Assembly (NCBI GenBank): GCA_001873295.1
Contig: MNYW01000102.1
Location: forward strand, 1 to 36,223
Origin: Nitrospirae bacterium CG2_30_70_394
GTDB lineage: Bacteria; CG2-30-53-67; CG2-30-70-394
DNA: 36,223 bases
Direction of reading: 5' to 3'
This document shows positions 29,858 through 36,223 of the stretch, piece after piece; the stretch's first letter is position 1, and the number at the start of each line of letters is the position of its first letter. A program made the position numbers and the translations under genes. The notes under the pieces were generated by a model, which saw only the letters and a program-made list of their open reading frames with translations, had not been told where the DNA came from and did no database searches.

Positions 29858-30765
29858 TCCGCCGCCGCCCGATGGAGCTCGCGCAAGAGATCCATCACCC
29901 GGTTGGCGGTGAACTGCTCGAAGTCCAGCGGCGCGCCCGCCGACTCCCACGCCACGCGACTCGCCATCAGGTAGTCGGCGCAGGCAAGCGGCGCGCCGAC
30001 CCGGAAGACCACCCGATCCTGGATCGGCACCTCCAGCTCCATCGGCCCGGCGGTCGCCGGCAGGGGGTTGCCCACCATGGCGATCGGATAGGCGAGGTCG
30101 AACGCCTTCAAGTACGAGGTGGTCTCCTTCACCGGCACGTTGTCCAGCTCGCCCTTTGGCCGGCCGCCAAGGGGGAAGAGGCAGAAGATGTGGCCGTTGC
30201 GTTTGAGCTGCGCCATGCGCCGGAAGGCGGCGCGGTTGATCGTGGCGGCGGTGTGCTCCTCGGCCAGGCGCGCCCCCCGCTCCGCCGCGCCCTCCGCGTG
30301 ACTCGGCCCCAGTAGCTCGCGGCGCGGCACGATGACGATGCGGGAAAAGATCTCCGTGTACATCTTCACCACCTCGCTCTCCTCGTTGAGCTTGCGGCCA
30401 GCGATGTAGATCAGCCGGTCGAGGATGCGCTGGTAGCGGAGCGAGGCGCGCCCGACGAGGTAGAAGAAGGCGGGGACGTCGAAGTTCCCCGCGTGCTCGG
30501 CAAGAAAGAGGATCCGCTGGCCCGCGTCGATCTGCGCCAAACAGTGGTCGAGGTGGTCACACCCCTGGAGCGCGGAGCCAGGCAGCAGGAGCTGCTCCAT
30601 CAAGTCGAGGATCACCGGCAGGTTCCACCGATTGCCCGACTGGTAGACGTTCTCCGCGGTGATCCGGCGGTCCTGACCCGGGACGTGGTGCAGGGCCAGA
30701 CGCTTCGTCGTCGCCACCACGAGCTGGTGCAGCGCTTCGCGGCTGAGGAGAACAGGAGCGACCAT
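29836..30765 (-). CDS. Glycerolipid acyltransferase-like protein (PlsC/GPAT superfamily)
   Basis: A 309-residue protein with the HX4D catalytic motif of glycerolipid acyltransferases: H91-x4-D96 in AEHAGNFD. The later block FPLGGRPKGELDN (197-209) occupies the substrate-binding FPEGTRS position. Larger than PlsC (about 240 residues) and lacking a clear membrane anchor, it resembles soluble GPAT-type members. The acyl donor and acceptor are not determined. ATG 30765 is chosen; a GTG at 30804 would add 13 residues. The last residues (DGGGAGT) and the stop codon are read from the antisense of the tRNA-Met T-arm and acceptor. Confidence 0.78.
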   Translation of the reverse strand: MVAPVLLSREALHQLVVATTKRLALHHVPGQDRRITAENVYQSGNRWNLPVILDLMEQLLLPGSALQGCDHLDHCLAQIDAGQRILFLAEHAGNFDVPAFFYLVGRASLRYQRILDRLIYIAGRKLNEESEVVKMYTEIFSRIVIVPRRELLGPSHAEGAAERGARLAEEHTAATINRAAFRRMAQLKRNGHIFCLFPLGGRPKGELDNVPVKETTSYLKAFDLAYPIAMVGNPLPATAGPMELEVPIQDRVVFRVGAPLACADYLMASRVAWESAGAPLDFEQFTANRVMDLLRELHRAAADGGGAGT

Positions 30766-31003
30766 AGCGGGGCGACAAGATGGCACCGTGGCCACGCGGG
30801 TCACAACCTAAGCGCCGGTCGCGCGTGCTACCCCGGGGGCGGATCTTGCCCGCGCTCTTCCCCCGCCGGCCGGCCGCCAACCCCGCGCCAGTCGCGCCCC
30901 CCGCCTGCGGCCGGCGGCGAGGGCCCCACCCCTGTGCTCCCGCGGCCCGGCCGGGGAGGGGCGGCGATCGACCCCCACCGCGACGGACGGGGTACGATGG
31001 GCC

Positions 31004-31384
31004 ATGGTCCTCGGGATCGGCATCGACCTGGTGGAGGTGGCGCGGATGCGCCAGGCGCTGGCGCGCTTTGGCGAGCGCTTTCTGGAACGGTGCTTCACCC
31101 CGGGCGAGCGCGCCGACTGTCTCTCCCGCCGCGACCCCGCCCCCTCCCTTGCCGCCCGCTGGGCGGCGAAGGAGGCGACGGCCAAGGCGCTCGGCACCGG
31201 CCTCGGGGGAGAGGTGGGGTGGCGCGACGTGGAGGTGGTGCGCACCGCCACCGGCCAGCCCGAGCTGCGCCTCACCGGCGCGGCTGCCGCCCGGCTGGCC
31301 GCCCGCTCCGGGAGGGTCCGGTTCTACCTCTCCCTCACCCACGAGAAGGGGATGGCGGCGGCGGCGGTGATCGCCGACGGTTGA
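31004..31384 (+). CDS. acpS: Holo-[acyl-carrier-protein] synthase
   Basis: A 126-residue AcpS that transfers 4'-phosphopantetheine from CoA to ACP. The Mg2+ and catalytic residues are D8 in GIGIDLVEVAR and E57 in RWAAKEATAKALGTG, both canonical; the C-terminal FYLSLTHEKGMAAA is also typical. Length is normal. Its stop codon (31382-31384) lies inside the -35 element of the ars promoter. It is divergent from the acyltransferase gene with about 240 bases between them. Confidence 0.95.
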   Translation: MVLGIGIDLVEVARMRQALARFGERFLERCFTPGERADCLSRRDPAPSLAARWAAKEATAKALGTGLGGEVGWRDVEVVRTATGQPELRLTGAAAARLAARSGRVRFYLSLTHEKGMAAAAVIADG

Positions 31385-31409
31385 CGACATATCTGGATGG
31401 CGGTATATA
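31381..31409 (+). promoter_or_regulatory. Sigma70-like promoter of the ars operon
   Basis: TTGACG (31381-31386) and TATATA (31404-31409) are separated by exactly 17 bases, a near-consensus promoter in an otherwise GC-rich region. The -35 covers the acpS stop codon. The expected start site near 31416 leaves only about seven bases before the arsR ATG. Confidence 0.75.
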
Positions 31410-31425
31410 TGCATCCCCAAATATG
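31388..31425 (+). promoter_or_regulatory. Candidate ArsR operator dyad
   Basis: CATATCTGGATG at the left and CATCCCCAAATATG at the right are inverted repeats with one mismatch and a two-base length difference. They enclose the -10 TATATA and extend into the arsR ATG. ArsR/SmtB repressors bind AT-rich 12-2-12-type dyads over the promoter, so binding here would block RNA polymerase until As(III) releases the protein. Confidence 0.65.
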
Positions 31426-31773
31426 TCCCCCACCCACCTCCTTCCCCTCCTCGCCGACCCCACCCGGTTGCGCTGCGTCACCCTCCTCGCCGCGGAGGGG
31501 GAGCTGTGCGTCTGCGAGCTCACCGCGGCCCTGGAGGTGAGCCAGCCCAAGGTGTCGCGCCACCTCGCGCCCCTGCGCGACGCCGGGGTGGTGGAAGACC
31601 GGCGCGCCGGCCGGTGGATCCACTACCGCCTCCACCCAACCCTGCCCGGGTGGGCGCTGCGGATCATCCACGAGCTCGCCGCCGCCACCGCCAGCGAGCC
31701 CCCTTTCACCGACGACCGCACCCGCCTCGCCGCCATGGCCGGAAGGCCGGAGCGCCTCTGCTGCCCCACCTGA
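31423..31773 (+). CDS. arsR: ArsR-family As(III)-responsive repressor
   Basis: A 116-residue winged-helix repressor of the ArsR/SmtB family. The metalloid site is C29-V-C31 in ELCVCELTAAL, matching the ELCVCDL site of E. coli ArsR; a C113-C114 pair near the C-terminus could be a third thiol ligand. The recognition helix is SQPKVSRHLAPLRDAGVV. It is first gene of the ars operon, with a candidate operator over its own promoter. The ATG follows the predicted transcription start by only about seven bases with no Shine-Dalgarno sequence, suggesting near-leaderless translation. Confidence 0.95.
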   Translation: MSPTHLLPLLADPTRLRCVTLLAAEGELCVCELTAALEVSQPKVSRHLAPLRDAGVVEDRRAGRWIHYRLHPTLPGWALRIIHELAAATASEPPFTDDRTRLAAMAGRPERLCCPT

Positions 31774-31870
31774 GCCCCGGCGGAGTTGCTCCCCGCCAGA
31801 ATCGGCGCCCGGTTGGCAACCCCCGCGCCACCCTCGGCCGACTCCCCACCGCGCCCACCCCCCCTCCCCT

Positions 31871-32305
31871 GTGGCCACCCCGCTCCGCATCCTCTTTCTC
31901 TGTACCGGCAACGCGTGCCGCTCGCAGATGGCCGAGGGGTGGGCGCGCGCCCTCGGCGGCGAGCTTGTCGTGGTGGCCTCGGCGGGGATCGAGGCCCACG
32001 GCCTCAATCCGCGGGCGGTGGCGGTGATGGCGGAGGCGGGGGTCGACATCGGAGACCACCGCTCCACCCTCGTCACCCCAGCGATGGTGGCGGCGGCCGA
32101 TTGGGTCATCACCCTCTGCGGCGATGCCCACGACCACTGCCCGGTCCTGCCGCCGGGGGTCGAGAAGCGCCACTGGCCGCTGGCCGACCCGGCCCGGGCG
32201 ACCGGCGACGAGACGGCGGTCATGGCCTCCTTCCGCGCCAGCCGCGACGCGATCCGGGCGCGGGTGGCGGCGCTGTTGGCCGAGCTCAACCAGAGGGACG
32301 AATGA
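31871..32305 (+). CDS. arsC: Arsenate reductase ArsC, thioredoxin-coupled (LMW-PTP) type
   Basis: A 144-residue arsenate reductase related to low-molecular-weight protein tyrosine phosphatases. The P-loop is C11-T-G-N-A-C-R-S (CX5R), and the redox pair C83 and C90 lies in TLCGDAHDHCPVLPPG, equivalent to C10/C82/C89 of S. aureus ArsC. It reduces As(V) to As(III) for efflux and for ArsR and ArsM. It starts with GTG at 31871, giving the short family leader MATPLRILFL. It is 97 bases after arsR. Confidence 0.94.
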   Translation: MATPLRILFLCTGNACRSQMAEGWARALGGELVVVASAGIEAHGLNPRAVAVMAEAGVDIGDHRSTLVTPAMVAAADWVITLCGDAHDHCPVLPPGVEKRHWPLADPARATGDETAVMASFRASRDAIRARVAALLAELNQRDE

Positions 32306-32346
32306 GGACCCTCCACCTTGCCGGTTCGGCGATCCGCCTCGCGTTA

Positions 32347-32378
32347 GGCGCGCGGCGGCGGCGCCTCGGCGGCGCGCC
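32347..32378 (+). other. GC-rich hairpin between arsC and acr3
   Basis: GGCGCGC (32347-32353) pairs with GCGCGCC (32372-32378) across an 18-base GCGGC-rich loop, in the 235-base gap before acr3. No T-run. It may be an mRNA processing or attenuation structure, but GC-rich dyads arise easily here. Confidence 0.3.
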
Positions 32379-32540
32379 GGGCGATCTGCCCTCGTCCGTG
32401 GCCCCGCCGCCAACCCCCGCCCCCGGGGTCCAGCCGGTGGCCTCCCCGCGCGCCCGTTCTACCCGCGCCTCCCGACTTCCCACCTCCCCCGCGGTCGAGC
32501 CCGTTGGGGTCACCCCCCGTCCCGCGGGATGGAGGTGCGG

Positions 32541-33629
32541 GTGAGCCGCCCGTGTCGCGTAGCCATGCAGCGGGCGGCGCGGGCCCGGCTGTCGCCCTTC
32601 GAGCGCTACCTCACCCTCTGGGTCTTCGCCTGCATCGGCGCCGGCATCACCCTCGGCCAGCTCATCCCCGCCCCCTTCCGCCTCCTCGGGCGGCTGGAGG
32701 TAGCACGGGTAAACCTGGTGGTGGCGGTGCTCATCTGGCTGATGATCGTCCCCATGCTGTTGAAGATCGACTTCGCGGCGCTGCACCGGGTGAAGGAGCA
32801 CTGGCGGGGGGTGGCGGTGACCCTGTTCATCAACTGGGGGGTGAAGCCCTTCTCCATGGCCCTCTTGGGGTGGATCTTCATCCGCCACCTGTTCGCGCCG
32901 TGGTTGCCGGCGGCGCAGATCGACGCCTACATCGCCGGCCTCATCCTGTTGGCGGCGGCGCCGTGCACGGCGATGGTCTTCGTCTGGTCCAACCTCTCGG
33001 ACGGCGAGCCCCACTTCACCCTCACCCAGGTGGCCCTCAACGACCTGATCATGGTCTTCGCCTTTGCCCCGATCGTCGGCCTGCTCCTCGGCCTCTCCTC
33101 GATCCACGTGCCGTGGGGGACCCTCTTCCTGTCGGTGCTCCTCTACATCGTCCTGCCAGTTGGCTTCAGCCACGCCTGGCGCAAGCGGCTCTTGGCACGC
33201 GGTGGCACGGCTCCCCTCGACCGGGTGCAGGCGCGGTTGGCGCCGCTCTCGCTGATCGCACTCCTCGCCACCCTGGTCCTGCTCTTCGCCTTCCAAGGCG
33301 AGCAGCTCCTCGCCCAGCCCCGGGTGATCGCCCTCCTCGCCGTGCCGATCCTGATCCAGGTCTACTTCAACTCGACCCTCGCCTACCTCCTCAACCGCGC
33401 GGTCGGCTCCGCCCACTGCGTGGCCGGGCCGTCGGCCCTGATCGGCGCCTCCAACTTCTTTGAGCTCGCGGTGGCCACCGCGATCTCGCTGTTTGGCTTC
33501 CAGTCGGGCGCCGCCCTGGCGACGGTGGTGGGGGTGCTGGTGGAGGTGCCGGTGATGCTCTCGGTGGTGCGCATCGTCACCGCCAGCCGGAGCTGGTACG
33601 AGCGCGGTAGACAAGTCGCCGTGGGGTGA
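32541..33629 (+). CDS. acr3: Arsenite efflux permease Acr3
   Basis: A roughly 362-residue membrane protein of the ACR3/BASS superfamily with ten predicted spans, exporting As(III). Diagnostic blocks: LSPFERYLTLWVFACIGAG near the start, VPMLLKIDFAAL, FINWGVKPFSMALLGW, LILLAAAPCTAMVFVWS with the conserved cysteine, YFNSTLAYLLN, and SALIGASNFFELAVATAI. Start choice is uncertain: GTG 32541 is preceded by GGAGGT at 32531-32536, while ATG 32529 and ATG 32565 are alternatives in the same frame; the last best matches the usual N-terminal length. The pairing of Acr3 with ArsD and ArsA suggests ATP-driven efflux. Confidence 0.95.
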   Translation: MSRPCRVAMQRAARARLSPFERYLTLWVFACIGAGITLGQLIPAPFRLLGRLEVARVNLVVAVLIWLMIVPMLLKIDFAALHRVKEHWRGVAVTLFINWGVKPFSMALLGWIFIRHLFAPWLPAAQIDAYIAGLILLAAAPCTAMVFVWSNLSDGEPHFTLTQVALNDLIMVFAFAPIVGLLLGLSSIHVPWGTLFLSVLLYIVLPVGFSHAWRKRLLARGGTAPLDRVQARLAPLSLIALLATLVLLFAFQGEQLLAQPRVIALLAVPILIQVYFNSTLAYLLNRAVGSAHCVAGPSALIGASNFFELAVATAISLFGFQSGAALATVVGVLVEVPVMLSVVRIVTASRSWYERGRQVAVG

Positions 33630-33711
33630 CGCTGGCCGACCTCCCAGCCCCCCCCGTCACGATCGCCGGCCCGCAGGGCCGACCTCCCCTACCCCCTACC
33701 CCGGAGTCCCC

Positions 33712-34104
33712 ATGACCCTACTGTCGGTCTTCGATCCCCCCATGTGCTGCGCCAGCGGTGTCTGCGGCAGCACGGTCGACCCCGCCCTGGTGCGCTTCGC
33801 CGCCGACCTCCGCTGGCTGGAGGCCCACGGGGTGCGGGTGGTGCGCCACAACCTCGCCCAGGAGCCCGGCGCCTTCGTGGCCGAGCCGGCAGTCCAGGCC
33901 GCCCTGGCGGCGGAGGGCGCCACGTGTCTGCCCCTGTTGGTCGTGGACGGCGAGATCCGCGAGCGCGGCCGCTACCCCGATCGCGCCACCCTCGCCCCCT
34001 GGTTCGGCCTGGCAACGGAAGCGAGGGTTGAGCCGTTCGTCCTGCGTGCGGTCGCGCCGCCTTGCCCCCCCGCCCCCGGCGATGGCCGGGGGAAGTGCTG
34101 CTGA
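33712..34104 (+). CDS. arsD: Arsenic metallochaperone ArsD
   Basis: A 130-residue ArsD with the essential As(III)-binding triad C12, C13 and C18 in DPPMCCASGVCG at the same positions as in E. coli ArsD. There is a thioredoxin-like fold and a further vicinal cysteine pair at the C-terminus (GKCC, 129-130). ArsD passes As(III) to ArsA, raising its affinity and ATPase activity. It precedes arsA by four bases, as expected for interacting partners. Confidence 0.95.
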   Translation: MTLLSVFDPPMCCASGVCGSTVDPALVRFAADLRWLEAHGVRVVRHNLAQEPGAFVAEPAVQAALAAEGATCLPLLVVDGEIRERGRYPDRATLAPWFGLATEARVEPFVLRAVAPPCPPAPGDGRGKCC

Positions 34105-34108
34105 TCCC

Positions 34109-35905
34109 ATGGACCTCCTGACCCACCCCACGCGCCACCTCCTGTTCACCGGCAAGGGCGGCGTCGGCAAGACGAGCCTCGCCTGCGCCACCGCCATCCA
34201 CCTCGCCGAGGGTGGCCGGCGGCTCCTGCTCGTCTCCACCGACCCCGCCTCCAACCTGAGCGACGTCCTGGGCGTGGCGGTGGCGACCACGCCGGTGGCG
34301 ATCCCCGGCGTCGCCAACCTGCGGGTGGTGAACATCGACCCGCAGGCGGCGGCCGCCGCCTACCGCGAGCGGGTGGTCGGGCCGTACCGCGACCTCCTCC
34401 CCACCACGGCGATCGCGGCGATGGAGGAGCAGCTCGGCGGCGCCTGCACCGTGGAGATCGCCGCCTTCGACCAGTTCACCGCCCTGCTGGCCGGTGAGGT
34501 CCACGGGGGGGAGTACGACGTGATCTGCTTCGACACCGCCCCCACCGGCCACACCCTGCGGCTGCTGGCGCTGCCCGCCGCGTGGAGCGATTTCCTCGCC
34601 ACCACCCCCGGCGGCGCGTCGTGCCTCGGCCCTGCCACCGCCCTCGCCTCCAGCCAGGCGCGCTACCGGGCGGCGATGGCCGCCCTGGCCGATCCGCTCC
34701 AGACCACCGTGGTCTTGGTGGCGCGCCCCGAGGCCACCACCCTTGCCGAGGCGGCGCGCACCGCGGTCGAGCTTGCCGGCGTGGGGATGGTCCACCAGCG
34801 GCTGATCGTCAACGGCCGGTTCACCGCCACCGACCCCAGCGACCCGGTGGCCGCGGCCTTGGAGCGGCGCACCCTCCAGGCCCTCGCCCACCTCCCCGCC
34901 CCGCTCGCCGGGCTGGCGCGCGACGAGCTCCCCCTCCAGCCCTACAACCTGGTCGGCGTCGCCGCCCTCCGCCACCTGTTCACCGAAGCCGCCGCGCCCG
35001 CCGCCCCACCCGCCCTTGGAGGGACCGTGGCGCCGGCCACCGCGCCGGCCACCGCGGCCGGCGGGGCGACCCTCGCGACCCTCCCCGGTTTGGGCGCGCT
35101 GATCGACGACCTCGCCGCCGCCGGCCACGGCCTACTCCTGTTCATGGGCAAGGGCGGGGTCGGCAAGACCACCCTGGCCGCGGCGGTCGCTTGGGCCCTC
35201 GCCACGCGCGGCCACGCGGTCCACCTCTCCACCACCGACCCGGCCGCCCACCTCCACCACGCCCTCGCCGAGCCGGCGGCCAACCTCACCGTCGGCCGCA
35301 TCGACCCGGCGGCCGAGAGTAGCCGCTACACCGCGGAGGTCCTCGCCCACGCCGGCGCCAACCTCGACGCCGAGGGGCGGCGGCTACTCGCGGAGGACCT
35401 GCGCTCGCCGTGCACCGAGGAGGTGGCGGTCTTCCACGCCTTCGCCCGTCACGTGGCCGAGGCGCAAGACCACTTCGTCGTCCTCGACACCGCCCCCACC
35501 GGCCACACCCTGTTGCTGCTGGATGCCACCGGCGCCTACCACCGCGAGGTGGCGCGGCGGCAGGCCGCCAGCCATGACCCCCTTGCCACGCCGCTGATGC
35601 GGTTGCGCGACCCCGCCTTCACCCGCCTGCTGATCGTCACCCTCGCGGAGCCCACCCCGGTCTTCGAGGCCACTGCCCTGCAAGACGACCTTCGCCGCGC
35701 TGGGATCACCCCCTACGCCTGGATCATCAACGCCTCCCTCGCCGCCGCGAACCCGCGCGACCCGCTGCTGGTGGCCCGCGCGGCGGCCGAGGTGGGGCTG
35801 ATCCACCAAGTCCAGGCCACCCTTGCCCGCCGCTGCTACCTCGTCCCCTGGCGGCCGGAACCCCCCGACGGCGCGGCGCTGCTGGCGGCGCTGGGGCGGG
35901 GGTAA
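34109..35905 (+). CDS. arsA: Arsenical pump ATPase ArsA, two-domain
   Basis: A 598-residue ArsA with two tandem NTPase halves. A1 has P-loop GKGGVGKTS (15-23) and DTAPTGHT from D142; A2 has P-loop GKGGVGKTT (347-355) and DTAPTGHT from D460. The metalloid-site cysteines are C113 (GACTVEI), C172 (SCLGP) and C435 (RSPCTEE), matching C113/C172/C422 of E. coli ArsA, so the allosteric As(III) site is intact. A Pro/Ala-rich linker (about 295-335) joins the halves. The start at ATG 34109 gives MDLLTHPTRHLLFTGKGG, aligning with known ArsA. Likely partner of Acr3 instead of ArsB. Confidence 0.96.
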   Translation: MDLLTHPTRHLLFTGKGGVGKTSLACATAIHLAEGGRRLLLVSTDPASNLSDVLGVAVATTPVAIPGVANLRVVNIDPQAAAAAYRERVVGPYRDLLPTTAIAAMEEQLGGACTVEIAAFDQFTALLAGEVHGGEYDVICFDTAPTGHTLRLLALPAAWSDFLATTPGGASCLGPATALASSQARYRAAMAALADPLQTTVVLVARPEATTLAEAARTAVELAGVGMVHQRLIVNGRFTATDPSDPVAAALERRTLQALAHLPAPLAGLARDELPLQPYNLVGVAALRHLFTEAAAPAAPPALGGTVAPATAPATAAGGATLATLPGLGALIDDLAAAGHGLLLFMGKGGVGKTTLAAAVAWALATRGHAVHLSTTDPAAHLHHALAEPAANLTVGRIDPAAESSRYTAEVLAHAGANLDAEGRRLLAEDLRSPCTEEVAVFHAFARHVAEAQDHFVVLDTAPTGHTLLLLDATGAYHREVARRQAASHDPLATPLMRLRDPAFTRLLIVTLAEPTPVFEATALQDDLRRAGITPYAWIINASLAAANPRDPLLVARAAAEVGLIHQVQATLARRCYLVPWRPEPPDGAALLAALGRG

Positions 35906-36223
35906 CCCCCACCGAGGTCGGACAGAGGGGGTCGACGCGCCGCGCCCGCGGTCCTCCACGTGGCGTCGTCCCACCGTGCGCTGGAAGAAGGTTCGTCGCG
36001 ATCGCCGCAAAGGAAGGCGAAGGGGCGCGCATCGTGGCCGGGGAGGGCGCGGTCAACGCGCGGTCGTGAGCGACACCTCCGCCGGCAAGGCGCCCCGGGC
36101 GACGACGGTGAACCACCCTCGGTTTTCGTGGACGTGGATGGGCGTGGCTCTGAGCGCGCGCTGCTGCTTGGGCACACGATCGCGAAGGTCCGACGGCCTC
36201 CCCCTACTCCCGCCCCGCCCCTG
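35906..36223. other. Non-coding tail downstream of the ars operon
   Basis: About 318 bases to the window edge. A short GGGGGTAACCCCC dyad overlaps the arsA stop and could act in termination. A copy of the GCGAAGGGGCGC repeat lies at 35985-36040. No gene or promoter is clear; anything beginning here continues outside the window. Confidence 0.5.
35985..36040 (+). repeat. GCGAAGGGGCGC-type intergenic repeat
   Basis: Best match to 8223-8276: both read AGAAGGT, GCGATCGCCGC, AAGGAA, GCGAAGGGGCGC and TCGTGG in order with few substitutions. It is located downstream of arsA, as the other copy is downstream of a permease gene. Confidence 0.65.

Noticed and set aside
31423-35905. Recently acquired arsenic island
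   Set aside because: Base composition matches the flanking genes, no integrase or tRNA-end duplication is visible, and the nearby tRNA has no repeated 3' end downstream in the window.

Overview
The window is a very GC-rich, gene-dense piece of a Gram-negative (diderm) chromosome. It carries a Tol envelope system, a TonB-dependent outer-membrane receptor, a 3D-domain lipoprotein, a five-haem c-type cytochrome, a metX-metW pair and a CCA-encoding tRNA-Met(CAU). Together these suggest a proteobacterium or a deltaproteobacterium-like lineage (Desulfobacterota and relatives). No rRNA or species-specific marker is present, so finer placement is not supported. I see no prophage, no complete insertion sequence and no cas genes.

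Layout. 1-888: 3' part of pmbA/tldE. 1038-1675: a Phd-type antitoxin and PIN-domain toxin pair, flanked on both sides by direct repeats with a 61-bp period. 1917-2336 (-): an OsmC-like protein. 2888-8217 (+): two related MacB/FtsX-type permeases with no ATPase, separated by metX, metW and an orphan arsM. 8951-10681 (-): an ArnT/PMT-type glycosyltransferase with an unusual hydrophilic insert. 11072-14195 (+): a 65-residue unknown protein, an ABC-F ATPase and a REG-2-like HAD protein. 14826-16557 (-): a 3D-domain lipoprotein and rlmD. 16850-18678 (+): a tandem DUF1538 membrane protein with a P-II-like protein. 19012-24230 (-): TonB receptor, ABC-type substrate-binding protein and hybrid histidine kinase. 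24826-25503 (-): pentahaem cytochrome. 25776-29606 (-): tolB, tolA, tolR and tolQ, transcribed in the order Q-R-A-B. 29781-29857: tRNA-Met, overlapping antisense with the 3' end of an acyltransferase gene. 31004-31384: acpS. 31423-35905 (+): a complete arsenic operon arsR-arsC-acr3-arsD-arsA.

How the genes work together. The ars operon has a textbook sigma70-like promoter overlapped by a dyad that fits an ArsR operator. It encodes a repressor, an arsenate reductase, an Acr3 efflux permease, a metallochaperone and an efflux ATPase. The ArsM methyltransferase about 25 kb away would add a volatilisation route. MetX and MetW form the transacylation branch of methionine synthesis. TolQRAB form an envelope-constriction machine, but pal is not next to tolB. 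DUF1538 plus P-II-like looks like a transporter with its own small regulator. The TonB receptor, substrate-binding protein and hybrid kinase look like an uptake or sensing unit for an unknown ligand.

The intergenic DNA is the other notable part. Three of the convergent (3'-3') junctions carry palindromic elements ending in GGGGTCAGG/CCTGACCCC, embedded in mosaics of other dispersed repeats. A different repeat family has one copy inside the glycosyltransferase gene. The best candidates for something undescribed are the DUF1538/P-II pair, the TonB/substrate-binding/kinase cluster, and these repeat families.
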